NCBI RefSeq assembly: GCF_947488835.1
Contig: NZ_CANLBK010000001.1
Span: 248,001-312,000 of the forward strand
Length of the DNA stretch: 64,000 nt
DNA from: an uncultured Marinobacter sp.
GTDB taxonomy: Bacteria > Pseudomonadota > Gammaproteobacteria > Pseudomonadales > Oleiphilaceae
Direction: 5' to 3'
The notes under the pieces were generated by a model, which saw only the letters and a program-made list of their open reading frames with translations, was not told the DNA's origin and ran no database searches. This document shows positions 31,396-43,730 of the stretch, piece by piece (position 1 is the first letter of the stretch; each line of letters starts with the position of its first letter). A program made the translations under genes and the position numbers.

Positions 31396-32322
31396 TCATC
31401 CAATGCTTGCAAATACTCTAGTACAGTTCCGGCCTTGAGCCTTCGCCCTGTAAAGAGCCTCATCGGCGCGGGCTATCCATTGGCTCGGCCCTTCTTCACA
31501 AAGGTGCCTTGCCAAGCCACAGCTGATGGTTACAGATAGCTCTGTGCCGCCACAATCTATCTTGATATCGCCAACCGCATTTCTTACGCGGTCAGCAACA
31601 TCTCGCGCTTCCCGCTCGCCGGTGTGTGGTAGCAAAATCGCGAACTCCTCACCACCAAACCGGTAAACGCTGTCTGAGTTTCTGATGGCGTTTTCAATTG
31701 CTTCTGCAGTCAGTTTCAACAGGTGGTCGCCTACTACGTGGCCGTGCTGGTCGTTTACAGTCTTGAAGTGGTCCAGATCACAAAGAATCAGCGTGTATTC
31801 TTCTCCGTGCCTGTCTGACAGCGAGCTTGCTCGCTGAAGGTGTTCATCAAGCGCACGCTTGTTGGGGATCGATGTGAGCGCATCCGTTAGAGCTGCTTGT
31901 TCAATTGCAATATATTGGCAGGCATTGCGCAGCGGAAAGATAGCAGCGCTGATGATCATCTCGATGGCCTGGAGCTCATCATCCGTAAACCTCTTTCGGC
32001 GGTTCAGTGTGAGCGTACCGTAAAAGAACCCTTCCAGATTAAGGCGGTATTCGCACTGGTGGGGGCCGCCCATGCCGGTAGCAAACACAAAGTCACGGTG
32101 TGCGATTGTATGGCGGTAGCTCAGGGTATCGAAGGGGATAGCATTCCCTAGTTCTTCGGCCAGAATTCCCAGCTGAGTTTCCAGTGAGAGCGTAGTGGAT
32201 AGCCGGCGGGTCAGCCGTGTGAGTGGGTCGGGGCTGTTTGACCATCCCTGAAACGCCTGCCTGATTTCAGCCAGATTTACTGGCGGTTTGGTGGTTCGTT
32301 GTATCGACGGTGTGTTTTTCAC
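31396..32322 (-). CDS. diguanylate cyclase with N-terminal GAF-like domain
   Basis: 308 aa. The C-terminal half is a GGDEF domain: DALTSIPNKRALDEHL, CDLDHFKTVNDQHGHVVGDHLL and the active site RFGGEEFAILLP. The GGEEF signature is catalytically competent, so it should make c-di-GMP from 2 GTP. No RxxD inhibitory site is seen five residues before GGEEF. Residues 1-140 look like a small GAF/sensor fold without membrane segments, so it is cytosolic with an unknown input. Transcribed alone, convergent with rluB. Confidence 0.92.
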   Translation of the reverse strand: MKNTPSIQRTTKPPVNLAEIRQAFQGWSNSPDPLTRLTRRLSTTLSLETQLGILAEELGNAIPFDTLSYRHTIAHRDFVFATGMGGPHQCEYRLNLEGFFYGTLTLNRRKRFTDDELQAIEMIISAAIFPLRNACQYIAIEQAALTDALTSIPNKRALDEHLQRASSLSDRHGEEYTLILCDLDHFKTVNDQHGHVVGDHLLKLTAEAIENAIRNSDSVYRFGGEEFAILLPHTGEREARDVADRVRNAVGDIKIDCGGTELSVTISCGLARHLCEEGPSQWIARADEALYRAKAQGRNCTRVFASIG

Positions 32323-32611
32323 TTGGGCTCACTCACTGGCAACGTGTTTCAATGCTTCAGGAGATTCTTAGCACCGATCGTGCCATGAGCTTGCAGTTGT
32401 TTATAAACAGTGATTTAACAGATGATCTTAAGGCAGTTTGGTGCCGGAATCTGTGAAGGTCAAGATAAGCGTCAATAATACGGCAAGCCTGTTCCGGCAA
32501 TAGTACAAGCTGAAATAAAATGCCTGTTCAGGAGGGGTGGGGATGTAGAATCCCTGTGGTAAACTCACGGGCTTGTATTCGCCCCATTTTCAGAAGTGAG
32601 CACCATTTCGT

Positions 32612-33298
32612 ATGACGTTTCAGGCTCCAGAAAGTCTTTCCGAACAGATCGCCCAGCATTTGGGGCAGCGGATTGTTACACGGGATCTGAAGCCTGGTAG
32701 TCGCATTCAGGAGCTCAAGGTTGCCAGCGATCTTAGCGTCAGCCGGGGGTCCGTGCGCGAAGCCTTGTTGATTCTTGAACGGAGGCACCTGGTTGAGATA
32801 TTTCCCCGCCGGGGCGCAGTGGTTTCCAGCTTGACGGTGACCAGCGTCAACAATCTTTATGATATTTACATCGACCTGCTCTGTATGCTCGGGCGAAAAC
32901 TCGTTGAGCGTTGGGCCGGTAATAAAGAGTTGGGCGGCATTCTTGGGCGGGTTCGTGAGGTTGAAGCAATAGCGCAAGCTGTGAACTCAACTAGGCCGGA
33001 TGCTGCCGAGAAAGTGATCGAGGCGGGCTTTCAGGTTCTGCTTTATGCCTATCGACTGGTGGAAAATCCGTTCCTGGAGGAAACGCTCGAAAACTTCCGG
33101 CCTGCCATCAGTCGCACCTATTTTGTTGCACTTGAGAACTTCCGGGGTGGCATAGGCCAAACCGCGGCCTTTTTTAAGCAGCTTGCAGAAGCTGCGCTGA
33201 GTGGTGACGCAGTTCGTTTAGAGTCTGCAATACAGGCATTTGGTGAGCATCAGCGCCAACAGGTCTTGAGTATTCTCATGGAGGAGGAGAGCGCGTGA
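32612..33298 (+). CDS. GntR-family transcriptional regulator (FadR/FCD type)
   Basis: 228 aa. Winged helix at 8-75 (SLSEQIAQHLGQRIVTRDLKPGSRI; SVSRGSVREALLILERRHLVEI) followed by an all-helical FCD-like ligand domain. Its stop is one base from the smc ATG, so translation is coupled. The GntR-smc-zipA-lig order is also known from Pseudomonas, so this regulator is a fixed neighbour of the chromosome segregation gene. Ligand and targets are unknown. Confidence 0.88.
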   Translation: MTFQAPESLSEQIAQHLGQRIVTRDLKPGSRIQELKVASDLSVSRGSVREALLILERRHLVEIFPRRGAVVSSLTVTSVNNLYDIYIDLLCMLGRKLVERWAGNKELGGILGRVREVEAIAQAVNSTRPDAAEKVIEAGFQVLLYAYRLVENPFLEETLENFRPAISRTYFVALENFRGGIGQTAAFFKQLAEAALSGDAVRLESAIQAFGEHQRQQVLSILMEEESA

Positions 33299-33299
33299 C

Positions 33300-36200
33300 A
33301 TGCGCCTGAAGTCCATCAAGCTTGCCGGGTTCAAGTCATTCGTTGATCCCACTACCGTGCCTTTTCCTACCAACCTGACCGCGGTAGTCGGGCCTAATGG
33401 TTGTGGTAAATCCAATATTATTGACGCCGTTCGCTGGGTAATGGGGGAAAGTTCCGCCAAGTACCTGCGAGGCGAATCCATGACTGACGTTATCTTTAAT
33501 GGCTCCAGCTCCCGCAAGCCGGTTGGTCAGGCGTCTATTGAACTGGTGTTTGATAATAGTGATGGGTCGGCACCCGGTGAGTTCGTGCGTTTTAACGAGA
33601 TTTCCGTGCGACGCAGAGTGTCCCGGGAAGGCCAGTCTGAGTATTTCCTGAACGGCACGAAATGTCGACGCCGCGATATTACTGATCTGTTCCTCGGTAC
33701 CGGCCTCGGCCCTCGAAGCTATGCCATCATTGAGCAAGGCATGATTTCACGGCTGATCGAAGCCAAACCGGAAGAGCTACGAGTTTATATTGAGGAAGCT
33801 GCAGGTATTTCCAAATACAAGGAGCGGCGCCGCGAAACGGAAAACAGGATGCGGCGCACCCAGGAAAACCTTGAGCGCCTCACCGATCTTCGTGAAGAGC
33901 TGGGGCGCCAGTTACAGCACCTTGAGCGGCAAGCTGCCGCTGCAGAAAAATACAAAGCCTACAAGCAGGAGGAACGCCAGAAAAAAGCCGAACTCACGGT
34001 TCTGCGCTGGCAAGCCCTCGATAATGATCTTCAATCCTGGCGTGGCAAAATCCGCGACACAGAGCTGGAGCTTGAAAAGCAGCTCACTGAACGCATCAGC
34101 CTTGAAACGTCCCTTGAATCCCTTCGTGACAGCCACCACGAGCGCACAGAGCATTTTAATCGTGCCCAGGCCCGCTATTACGAGGCCGGCGCCGATATTG
34201 CCCGCATTGAGCAGAGCCTTGAGCATCAGCGGGAGCGCAGTCGGCAGACCGCGGTGGAATTGGATCAAGCCATGGCCAACCAGCGTGAGCTCACCCGCGA
34301 GCTGGCCCAGGACGAAGACAAACTGTCTGCTATCCGTGAAGAGCTGGAGATGATTGAGCCAGAGCAGGAAGCCCTTGCTATCCGTTCTGAAGAATCCGGA
34401 GAAAAACTTCAGCTGGCGGAAGATGCCATGGGTGAGTGGCAACAGCGTTGGGAAGAATTCAGCTCACGGTCCGCCGATGCCCGTCGTGAGGCAGAGCTTG
34501 CCCAGTCACGCATCAAGTCTCTTGAGGAAGCCACAGATCAGTTGCTTGCCCGTCAGCGCAAACTTCAGGAAGAGCAGGCACAACTGGACGACCAGATTGA
34601 TCGGGATGAGTTACAGGATTTCCTGGAACAGCAGGAAACGCTTTCGCTGCAGCGCGAGGAAATGGCTGAGCGCATTGATGTGGAACAGGACGAGCTGCAG
34701 CATGCCCGACAAAATCAGCGGGATACCGAACAACGCCTCGCAGAAGTCCGGCAACGGGTTCAGAGTTTGCAGGCTGCACTGGAATCCCAGCAGTCGCTTC
34801 TGGATGAGCAAATGGGTGGTCAGAATGACACGCTTCAAGCGTGGTTATCAGAACACCGGCTTGGTGACCTGCCAAGGGTTGCCGCCAAGCTGCAAATACA
34901 AGATGGATGGGAATTTGCTGTAGAGCAGGCGATTGGTCGCCTAAGTCAGGGGCTTTTGTTGCCAGAAATTGAACACATTTCAATGGCTTTACAAAACGCA
35001 CCAAAGGGCCTTGCTGTAATGGAGGCGGGTGCTGGCAGCAATGCCTCGGCTCAGGGCCTCGCAGCAAAAGCGACCGGTGTCGCTGCGGTAACAGCTATGC
35101 TGGCAGGCATCGACGTTGCCGACACCCTGGAGGAAGCGTTGTCGCAGAGGTCGACGTTGGCTGAAGGGCGCAGCGTCATTACCCCCGAAGGTGTTTGGGT
35201 GGCGAAGGATTGGGTTTTGATGCCTGATTCGGATGTCAGCCAGATCGGCGTTATCGAGCGGCAGAAGAAAGTGGATGAGCTGGCGGAGCAACTGGCACAA
35301 GCTGAGCATTCTCAGGAAGAGGTGGTCGCTCGTTATGAAGCACTGCAGGCGCAAACAGAAAGAGCAGAAACTGCACGGGATGACGCGCAGGCGCAGTTAA
35401 GTGAAACTGATCGTGAACTCAGCCAGGTCGTGTCCAGGATCAGTGGTCTTCGTGCGCGGGCAGAGCAGATTGATGCGCGGCTTGCACGGATTCATGAGGA
35501 TGCGTCGGATGTGGCGCTGAACCTCAAAGGTCAGCAGGAAAGCCTCGGCATCGCCCGTGAAGAATGGCAGCAGGCTTTGGTACAGGCTGAAGACGGTGAC
35601 GATGAAAAAGAGCGCCTTCTGGAGCAGCGTGACGTACTTAGAGAAAAGCTTGATGGCTTGCGCCAGGAAGCCCGTCATGATCGGGATCACGCCCACCAGC
35701 TGCAATTACAACTGCAAACTCTGAGTAGTCAACGAGATGGCCTGAGTCAGACTATAGACCGTATGCAGTTACAGAAAGAACGGTTGGAAGAGCGGCTTGA
35801 AATGCTCAGAGAATCGAGAGAGAGCGCGGAAGAACCCGTGGAAGATCTGCAAATGCAGCTCGAAGGGCTGCTGGATCGACGTCTTGCCGAAGAAGAAAAA
35901 CTTGGCGTGGCCCGGGACGCGTTGGAAGAAATTGATCGCGAGGTGCGTGAGAAGGAGCAGGGTAGAAGTGGCACCGATCACCGGGTGCAGGATGTTCGTA
36001 CCAAGCTGGAAAAGCTAAAAATGGAATCTCAGGCTCTTGAGATCCGAGCGGGGAATCACATTGAGCAGCTCGAAGAGCTGAATGTGAAGTTGCAGGAAAT
36101 ACTGCCGCAACTGCCGGAAGGTGCCACTCAGGACGAGTGGGCAGAAGAGCTGGAAAAAATTGGTAATCGTATTCAGCGGCTTGGTGCCATTAACCTTGCT

Positions 36201-36794
36201 GCGATTGATGAGTATCAGGTGCAGAGCGAGCGCAAGACCTATCTCGACAGCCAGCATGAAGACCTGACCGAAGCGTTGGATATTCTCGATACTGCCATTC
36301 GCAAGATCGACCGGGAGACGCGCCAGCGCTTCAAGGAAACGTTTGACCAGGTAAATGCCGGCCTTCAGGCCCTGTTCCCGAAGGTGTTTGGTGGCGGCAA
36401 CGCATATCTCGAACTGACTGGTGAGGACCTTTTGGAGACGGGTGTGGCTATCATGGCGCGCCCACCAGGTAAGAAAAACAGCACCATCCACCTGCTTTCA
36501 GGCGGTGAAAAGGCCTTAACGGCCATTGCGTTGGTATTCTCGATTTTTCAGCTCAATCCTGCGCCTTTCTGCATGCTGGACGAAGTTGACGCCCCCTTGG
36601 ACGATGCAAACGTCGGACGCTATGCAAATCTGGTCAAGGAAATGTCAAAACAGGTACAATTTATATACATAACCCACAACAAAATTGCTATGGAAATGGC
36701 GGACCAGCTGATGGGGGTTACCATGCACGAACCTGGCTGCTCGCGCTTGGTTACTGTGGATGTGGAAGAAGCGGCCGCTCTGGCTGAAGCCTGA
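33300..36794 (+). CDS. smc: chromosome segregation protein SMC
   Basis: 1164 aa. Walker A GPNGCGKSNIIDAVRW near residue 30, long coiled coil (170-500), a hinge around 510-660 (LPEIEHISMALQNAPKGLAV), returning coiled coil (680-1000), then the ABC signature LLSGGEKALTAIALVFS and Walker B PFCMLDEVDAPLDDAN. It is the ATPase of the Smc-ScpAB condensin that folds and segregates the chromosome; scpA and scpB lie 3-4 kb upstream. Confidence 0.97.
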   Translation: MRLKSIKLAGFKSFVDPTTVPFPTNLTAVVGPNGCGKSNIIDAVRWVMGESSAKYLRGESMTDVIFNGSSSRKPVGQASIELVFDNSDGSAPGEFVRFNEISVRRRVSREGQSEYFLNGTKCRRRDITDLFLGTGLGPRSYAIIEQGMISRLIEAKPEELRVYIEEAAGISKYKERRRETENRMRRTQENLERLTDLREELGRQLQHLERQAAAAEKYKAYKQEERQKKAELTVLRWQALDNDLQSWRGKIRDTELELEKQLTERISLETSLESLRDSHHERTEHFNRAQARYYEAGADIARIEQSLEHQRERSRQTAVELDQAMANQRELTRELAQDEDKLSAIREELEMIEPEQEALAIRSEESGEKLQLAEDAMGEWQQRWEEFSSRSADARREAELAQSRIKSLEEATDQLLARQRKLQEEQAQLDDQIDRDELQDFLEQQETLSLQREEMAERIDVEQDELQHARQNQRDTEQRLAEVRQRVQSLQAALESQQSLLDEQMGGQNDTLQAWLSEHRLGDLPRVAAKLQIQDGWEFAVEQAIGRLSQGLLLPEIEHISMALQNAPKGLAVMEAGAGSNASAQGLAAKATGVAAVTAMLAGIDVADTLEEALSQRSTLAEGRSVITPEGVWVAKDWVLMPDSDVSQIGVIERQKKVDELAEQLAQAEHSQEEVVARYEALQAQTERAETARDDAQAQLSETDRELSQVVSRISGLRARAEQIDARLARIHEDASDVALNLKGQQESLGIAREEWQQALVQAEDGDDEKERLLEQRDVLREKLDGLRQEARHDRDHAHQLQLQLQTLSSQRDGLSQTIDRMQLQKERLEERLEMLRESRESAEEPVEDLQMQLEGLLDRRLAEEEKLGVARDALEEIDREVREKEQGRSGTDHRVQDVRTKLEKLKMESQALEIRAGNHIEQLEELNVKLQEILPQLPEGATQDEWAEELEKIGNRIQRLGAINLAAIDEYQVQSERKTYLDSQHEDLTEALDILDTAIRKIDRETRQRFKETFDQVNAGLQALFPKVFGGGNAYLELTGEDLLETGVAIMARPPGKKNSTIHLLSGGEKALTAIALVFSIFQLNPAPFCMLDEVDAPLDDANVGRYANLVKEMSKQVQFIYITHNKIAMEMADQLMGVTMHEPGCSRLVTVDVEEAAALAEA

Positions 36795-36941
36795 AATATT
36801 GCTGACCAGAAAACCGCCAAGAATGACAAAAAGGCCATGTGATGCGGCTTTGCGTTGTATTCATTACGGGCTTTTTTTAGAGTATCAGGCGAAGCCCTTT
36901 ATTTGCTTCCGGATCTGATCTGCAAACAGGACAGCAGCACT

Positions 36942-37967
36942 ATGTCACTTAGGGAATGGTTAATTGCCATCGGCACCTTGGTTATCCTTGCCATTGTTAT
37001 CGACGGATTGAGGCGCATGCGACGCGCCCGCAAAGAATCTATTGCGATTTCATCCGGTATGGGTGTTGATGACTTGAAAGAGTCTCCGCTGGATGACTAC
37101 CACAATCCTGAGCTCCCGAACGGTGGGGCGAGGGCGATTTCAAAAGATACACTCGAAGAGCGTGGTTATGTTCGGCGTGAAAAGCCCTCGCGCTTTCAGA
37201 CCAAGCCCCAGAAGCCGACGCGACCTGTTCGAGATACACTTGGGGAAAACACGCTTTCATCCGATGACACGTCATGGGAGCATGAAACGCCCGAAGATAA
37301 TGTCGATGACTGGGCACTGGAAAACACGGATGCAAGTCCTGAAGAGGACGAATGGTCGTCCGCTGAACCGGATGATTTGACCGCTGATACCGGTTGGGGG
37401 GCATCTGAGGAAGAACTGCCTGTTTCCGAGCCTGCTGAAAGCCCTGCTATTGATGTCGAAGAAGATACCGCCCGTCGAGAGCCGCAGAGAAGCTCTGGCG
37501 CAGACCAACCTTTGGCGGGAGCTAATCGCCCGGAAGCCCGTGAGGTTATCGTTATAAACGTGCTTGCTCGCCAGGGGGAAGAGTTCAGCGGAACCGCTTT
37601 GCAGAAATTATTTGAGGCATGTGGTCTGGCTCACGGTGATATGGAGATTTACCATCGCCATGAGGCAGATAATACCACCAGCCCTGTACAATTCAGTGTT
37701 GCAAATGCCGTAGAGCCAGGCACGTTCAAGCCGAATGATGCGGCTGCTATGACAACACCAGGCATCAGCTTTTTTATGAGTATGCCAGGGCCAACAAATG
37801 CACTCCAGGCCTTTGATTTTATGCATGAAACGGCCCAGTGTGTGGTCCGGAATCTGGGTGGCGAACTCAAAGATGAACGGCGCAGCGTGATGACAGCCCA
37901 AACCGTAGAGCATTGTCGGCAGCGCATCCGTGAGTTTGAGCGCAAGCAGCAAACGCCACGCCACTGA
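36942..37967 (+). CDS. zipA: cell division protein ZipA
   Basis: 341 aa from the ATG at 36942 (SLREWLIAIGTLVILAIVIDGLRRMRRARK), which begins the N-terminal transmembrane anchor; the upstream in-frame extension to 36855 is rejected. A charged linker rich in Glu, Asp and Pro (about 55-210) follows, then the C-terminal FtsZ-binding domain (REVIVINVLARQGEEFSGTALQKLFEACGL to the end). It tethers FtsZ to the membrane. Typical gene order smc-zipA-ligA. Confidence 0.95.
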   Translation: MSLREWLIAIGTLVILAIVIDGLRRMRRARKESIAISSGMGVDDLKESPLDDYHNPELPNGGARAISKDTLEERGYVRREKPSRFQTKPQKPTRPVRDTLGENTLSSDDTSWEHETPEDNVDDWALENTDASPEEDEWSSAEPDDLTADTGWGASEEELPVSEPAESPAIDVEEDTARREPQRSSGADQPLAGANRPEAREVIVINVLARQGEEFSGTALQKLFEACGLAHGDMEIYHRHEADNTTSPVQFSVANAVEPGTFKPNDAAAMTTPGISFFMSMPGPTNALQAFDFMHETAQCVVRNLGGELKDERRSVMTAQTVEHCRQRIREFERKQQTPRH

Positions 37968-37995
37968 GCCGGTCTGGGACAGAACGAGAAATAAC

Positions 37996-38026
37996 AATGC
38001 CCGGGTTTGTCCGGGCATTTTTTTGA
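37996..38026 (+). terminator. intrinsic terminator after zipA
   Basis: AATGCCCGGG-TTTG-TCCGGGCATTTTTTT hairpin with T-run, only 20 bp ahead of ligA, so ligA may rely on read-through or its own weak promoter. Confidence 0.82.
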
Positions 38027-38042
38027 CAGCCAAGAGCACTAA

Positions 38043-40076
<2,034 letters not shown>

Positions 40077-40267
40077 GCACTGGATTCACAGTTTGCGGGC
40101 AACTGTCCCGGCGAAGTTCGGCTGGCCGGTGAATCTGAGAACTCGCGCAGATACCCGGTTTCCGAAACTGGCTAACATGGAGGCACTCTGTAACTGTGTG
40201 TAAATCGGTGGTTTCCGCCAGGGTTCACGCACTGCTATAACAACAACGTTCTGAAACGGATTTTTCC

Positions 40268-42994
40268 ATGCGCGCCGAGTTGTTTCCCCGCCCTGTCACC
40301 GCTTTGCAGGTGAGTATTGTTCTGTCACTTACCCTCATTGCTGCAGGCTGTAAAACCGAGAAAGATCCCGACCAGCCGACAATTCTGGGTATTCCGCCAG
40401 GGGTTGCCTACATAGGCGTTGAGTATTATTACAACTTTGGTGCCTATGGCGGGGAGGACATACTTGATTACTCGTTGACCAATGCGCCTTCCTGGCTGGC
40501 TTTGGAAGATACCAGCAACAAGGCGCGACAGGGCATTATCATGCGCGGTGTGCCAGGCCTGAATGGCGGAGCCCGTGGCGATGCCGACCTTGGTAAGCTG
40601 ACGAATATTAATCTGGTGAGCACTGACGGGCAGATGGCGGGCTCAGTGCCATTCGATATTGAAGTCAAATACAACGTGCTTTCACTGGAAGCCGACACGT
40701 TTACAGAAGGAAAATCTCCCTCCATTCCAGACACAAACCGGGAGCGCTGTGAGTTGCCCGATCTGGAAACCCCGGGAGAGCACAGCTTTACCGTCAATAC
40801 CTATGATGCTAATGGTGCAGTGACTGCAAGCCCCCTCGATCTTACGTTGCCCACCAGGCCGGTTTTCGTAAAAGTACTGCTGGATCGTCCATCAGTAACC
40901 CGTGTCGCCGTTGCTTTCGAATTGATATCGGATTACAACCCACAAAGTTGCGACCCAGGCTTTACGGCGCCCCATCAACGATGTGACCACGGTCGAGCCA
41001 ACACTGGCGACGCCATTCCCGGTACCGATATTGTGGCCCTTGGTAGCGGCAGCGAGGCACTGCTCGAAGACATTCCCTATCTCACTTATGAAACGGACCC
41101 TGCAGGGGCTTATCCTGGTGTCTATACAGGAGGCGTAGTCACCTTCGAACCAGGTATAACCGAGTGCTACATTCGTCTGGAAGTTGTGGATGATAGTTTC
41201 CCCGAACCTACAGAAGTAGCACAGTTGCGGCTGACTGAAGTGCGCTCAGGTCTCGCGGCGGTTGGGCCAACCAATGAGGGTGCTCGCACTAATCTGGTTA
41301 TTGATGACAACGAGCCAGAAGTACATCTGGAGACGGTTAAAGGCGGAACACGAGATGCGCTGAATGTGGGCGACTCCCGCACGTATATTGCGCGCCTGAC
41401 TGGTGAGCGAGATGTAGAAATTCGGGCGAAGCTGGGCCATACGGAAGATTCGTCGGCGCGGTTGAATACCGAATTCGGGACCGATCTTCCGAACGACGAG
41501 TTGGTATTCCCCATGGGCACAGATGAGGTTAGCTTCACAGTGACGGTTGAGGACCCGGCTTCTTACTTCAATGCGGGGCCGGATGATCGCTTTATACTTC
41601 TGGGATTGGACACGCTCTATCAGCTTGGCCGAGAAAATTACGCCCGGGCTGACAACGAAGACATACTTCGCGTCAGCATTAATGAGCTGACATCGCCGTT
41701 GACCGTTGGCTCTAGCGTTGGCTTTGTCGCGACAGATGTTGCGGTGGGGCATGGGGGCAAAATGTTCGTGGCCGGTTACGATAGTACCGATAGTGACCGG
41801 GTGTTTGTGAAAATATACGACCAGAAAGGGAATTTATTGCAGTCGCTTTCCGTGTCCGCGCCCGGAGACCAATTAGCAGCACCGGATCCGGTCGTTGGTG
41901 TGGCGAGACGTGAGGTGGTCCAAAACAATATTCGAACGATCCGCTATGAACTCGTGGTGGCATACACGGCGGAAGGTCCGGCAAGTGGTACGACCGGGGT
42001 CGGTGGGAAGGATGTTGTTTCGTCGTTGTATTGGTATGACGAGGCGAGCAATGCCGGTGAATATGTAGAAACCTGGACCACCCGCACCGGTACCGCTGCT
42101 GATGACATAGTTCGCTCGGCAGGCATCAATCCCGCAAGCGGATTTGTCGTAATTGCGGGTGAAACCGAGGGTGAATGGCCGGATCAAACCTCCGCTGGCG
42201 GTTTTGACAGCTTCCTGCAGCGGATAGATTCATTACCTGACGGGAACACCTTTGCTCCGACATTGGCTTGGACTCGCCAAGCTGGGTCCGCCGCAGACGA
42301 CCGTGTCGCTGGCGCAAGGGCAACGGGGCTTAGCCCGATATTGTTTGGGTCTGCCATGGGTTCGGTTAACGGTGAGTCGTCACTGGGAGGCGAAGATGTC
42401 TATTTTTACAGCGCGGCATCAAGAGAGGGTGAGCTTAATGTGCGCCAGCGTGGTACAGACGCGGATGAGCAGGTTGTTGACGGCATAGTAGAGGGAACCA
42501 CCTTGTGGTTGCTAGGGAATGGCAGCAACCGATACAGCGTAGAGCAGGGCGACGAAGACAGTTTGAGCCTGGCAAGTCAGCCTGGCTCAAGCCTGAGTGG
42601 CTTCTTGCTGGGCTATACCCTTGATGGCGAGATTGTTCGCTCGTTTAACCTGAATGATGAAGACGATCTTTCCAGCGAGCAGTTTTCGGCATTAACCGGC
42701 TTTTTCGGAGACTTGATTGCCGGAGGCGTTACGGATGGAGATTTCACCGGTACTGCAGGGATCAGCGGCTCAGAAACTGGCATCGTTGCCCGAGTATCAT
42801 TGGTACCCGAAGATGAGCCGGATGCAGAAACTGCAGCATATCGTAATGAGTGGCGCTTTCAGATTAATACCGCAGGCTCGGACGTTGCGAAGTTGGCCAA
42901 TTACCGGGATGACGAAGTTGTGGCTCTGACGCGTATCGGGGCGGACTGGACAATACTGCTGCTGAGCCCTGAGGGTACGCTGCTGACACCTTAG
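40268..42994 (+). CDS. large outer-membrane lipoprotein with Calx-beta-like and beta-propeller-like repeats
   Basis: 908 aa. The signal peptide ends in a lipobox LIAAGC with Cys28; the next residue is Lys, not Asp, which predicts outer-membrane sorting. Residues 35-140 resemble an Ig-like putative dystroglycan/cadherin domain (PPGVAYIGVEYYYNFGAYGGEDILDY is cut short here by region). Calx-beta-like strands follow (VTFEPGITECYIRLEVVDDS with TNLVIDDNEP). From about 475 to 900, repeated G-G-x-D-x-F/Y units suggest an SBBP-type propeller. Function is unknown; acidic composition suggests calcium binding. It stands alone after ligA. Confidence 0.75.
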   Translation: MRAELFPRPVTALQVSIVLSLTLIAAGCKTEKDPDQPTILGIPPGVAYIGVEYYYNFGAYGGEDILDYSLTNAPSWLALEDTSNKARQGIIMRGVPGLNGGARGDADLGKLTNINLVSTDGQMAGSVPFDIEVKYNVLSLEADTFTEGKSPSIPDTNRERCELPDLETPGEHSFTVNTYDANGAVTASPLDLTLPTRPVFVKVLLDRPSVTRVAVAFELISDYNPQSCDPGFTAPHQRCDHGRANTGDAIPGTDIVALGSGSEALLEDIPYLTYETDPAGAYPGVYTGGVVTFEPGITECYIRLEVVDDSFPEPTEVAQLRLTEVRSGLAAVGPTNEGARTNLVIDDNEPEVHLETVKGGTRDALNVGDSRTYIARLTGERDVEIRAKLGHTEDSSARLNTEFGTDLPNDELVFPMGTDEVSFTVTVEDPASYFNAGPDDRFILLGLDTLYQLGRENYARADNEDILRVSINELTSPLTVGSSVGFVATDVAVGHGGKMFVAGYDSTDSDRVFVKIYDQKGNLLQSLSVSAPGDQLAAPDPVVGVARREVVQNNIRTIRYELVVAYTAEGPASGTTGVGGKDVVSSLYWYDEASNAGEYVETWTTRTGTAADDIVRSAGINPASGFVVIAGETEGEWPDQTSAGGFDSFLQRIDSLPDGNTFAPTLAWTRQAGSAADDRVAGARATGLSPILFGSAMGSVNGESSLGGEDVYFYSAASREGELNVRQRGTDADEQVVDGIVEGTTLWLLGNGSNRYSVEQGDEDSLSLASQPGSSLSGFLLGYTLDGEIVRSFNLNDEDDLSSEQFSALTGFFGDLIAGGVTDGDFTGTAGISGSETGIVARVSLVPEDEPDAETAAYRNEWRFQINTAGSDVAKLANYRDDEVVALTRIGADWTILLLSPEGTLLTP

Positions 42995-43021
42995 TCTGCA
43001 GCATGTCTGCTGCTTTAATGT

Positions 43022-43654
43022 CTAGACAGTGCCTTGTTGCCCGCTGGCACTGGCATACAGGCGAAGGTAGTCTGTGCTGGTAACAATGCCCACGGGCTCG
43101 CCTCTGGCATCAATTACAAGGGCAGCGTTCAATTGGTGTGCCAGCATGAGCCTGGCTAATTGGTGGGCATCTGTTTCGGGAGAGGCCGTAAGGAATGCCG
43201 GCAACTCTATTTGGGTCAGGCTGTGGCTCATGGCATCGGCCTGATGTTCGTGGAGCCATGCCAGGAGCCATTGCTGTGCTACAAGCCCTGCAATGTGAGT
43301 ATCGGCAGTAACCACCAGATGATTGGCGCCTTGCTCTTCCAGCATGGTGATTGCTTCAGCCACCGTCCCAGAGGCGGGCAATGAGTAAAGCACAGGTGAG
43401 CAGATGGACGATACTGGCAGATATGGCCGTTGGTCCTTGCGCTCGCCTGAAACGGCTGCGCCATACTCTTCCAGCGCGCGATGTCGGCCTGACCGCGCAG
43501 CAAGCTGAAATTCGGCATCCGTAGCTTCGCCACGTTCAGGATCGATGGGTTGACCCTCTGTCAGCTCACTGACATCACCCACGCGCCGCCCCCGAAACAC
43601 TTCCGGCAACCTTGTCCCTACTGGACGACCTGGTTCGCTAACAAAAATGGACAC
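43022..43654 (-). CDS. CBS-domain protein
   Basis: 210 aa from a GTG at 43654 (SIFVSEPGRPVGTRLPEVFRGRR), preceded by AGAGGG; the open frame runs up to 43717 but the extra residues look non-coding. Residues 1-95 form an unrecognised N-terminal region; a pair of CBS motifs follows (PVLYSLPASGTVAEAITMLEEQGANHLVV and PAFLTASPETDAHQLARLMLAHQLNAALVIDARGEPVGIVT). CBS pairs usually bind adenine nucleotides. No catalytic domain is attached, so a regulatory role is likely. Confidence 0.78.
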   Translation of the reverse strand: MSIFVSEPGRPVGTRLPEVFRGRRVGDVSELTEGQPIDPERGEATDAEFQLAARSGRHRALEEYGAAVSGERKDQRPYLPVSSICSPVLYSLPASGTVAEAITMLEEQGANHLVVTADTHIAGLVAQQWLLAWLHEHQADAMSHSLTQIELPAFLTASPETDAHQLARLMLAHQLNAALVIDARGEPVGIVTSTDYLRLYASASGQQGTV

Positions 43655-43730
43655 CTGTCTTACCCTCTGGAGAACAGACCTATCTGTTAAGTGTATCGGC
43701 GCCTTGGCGCAGAGCATTAGCTAAAATTGA

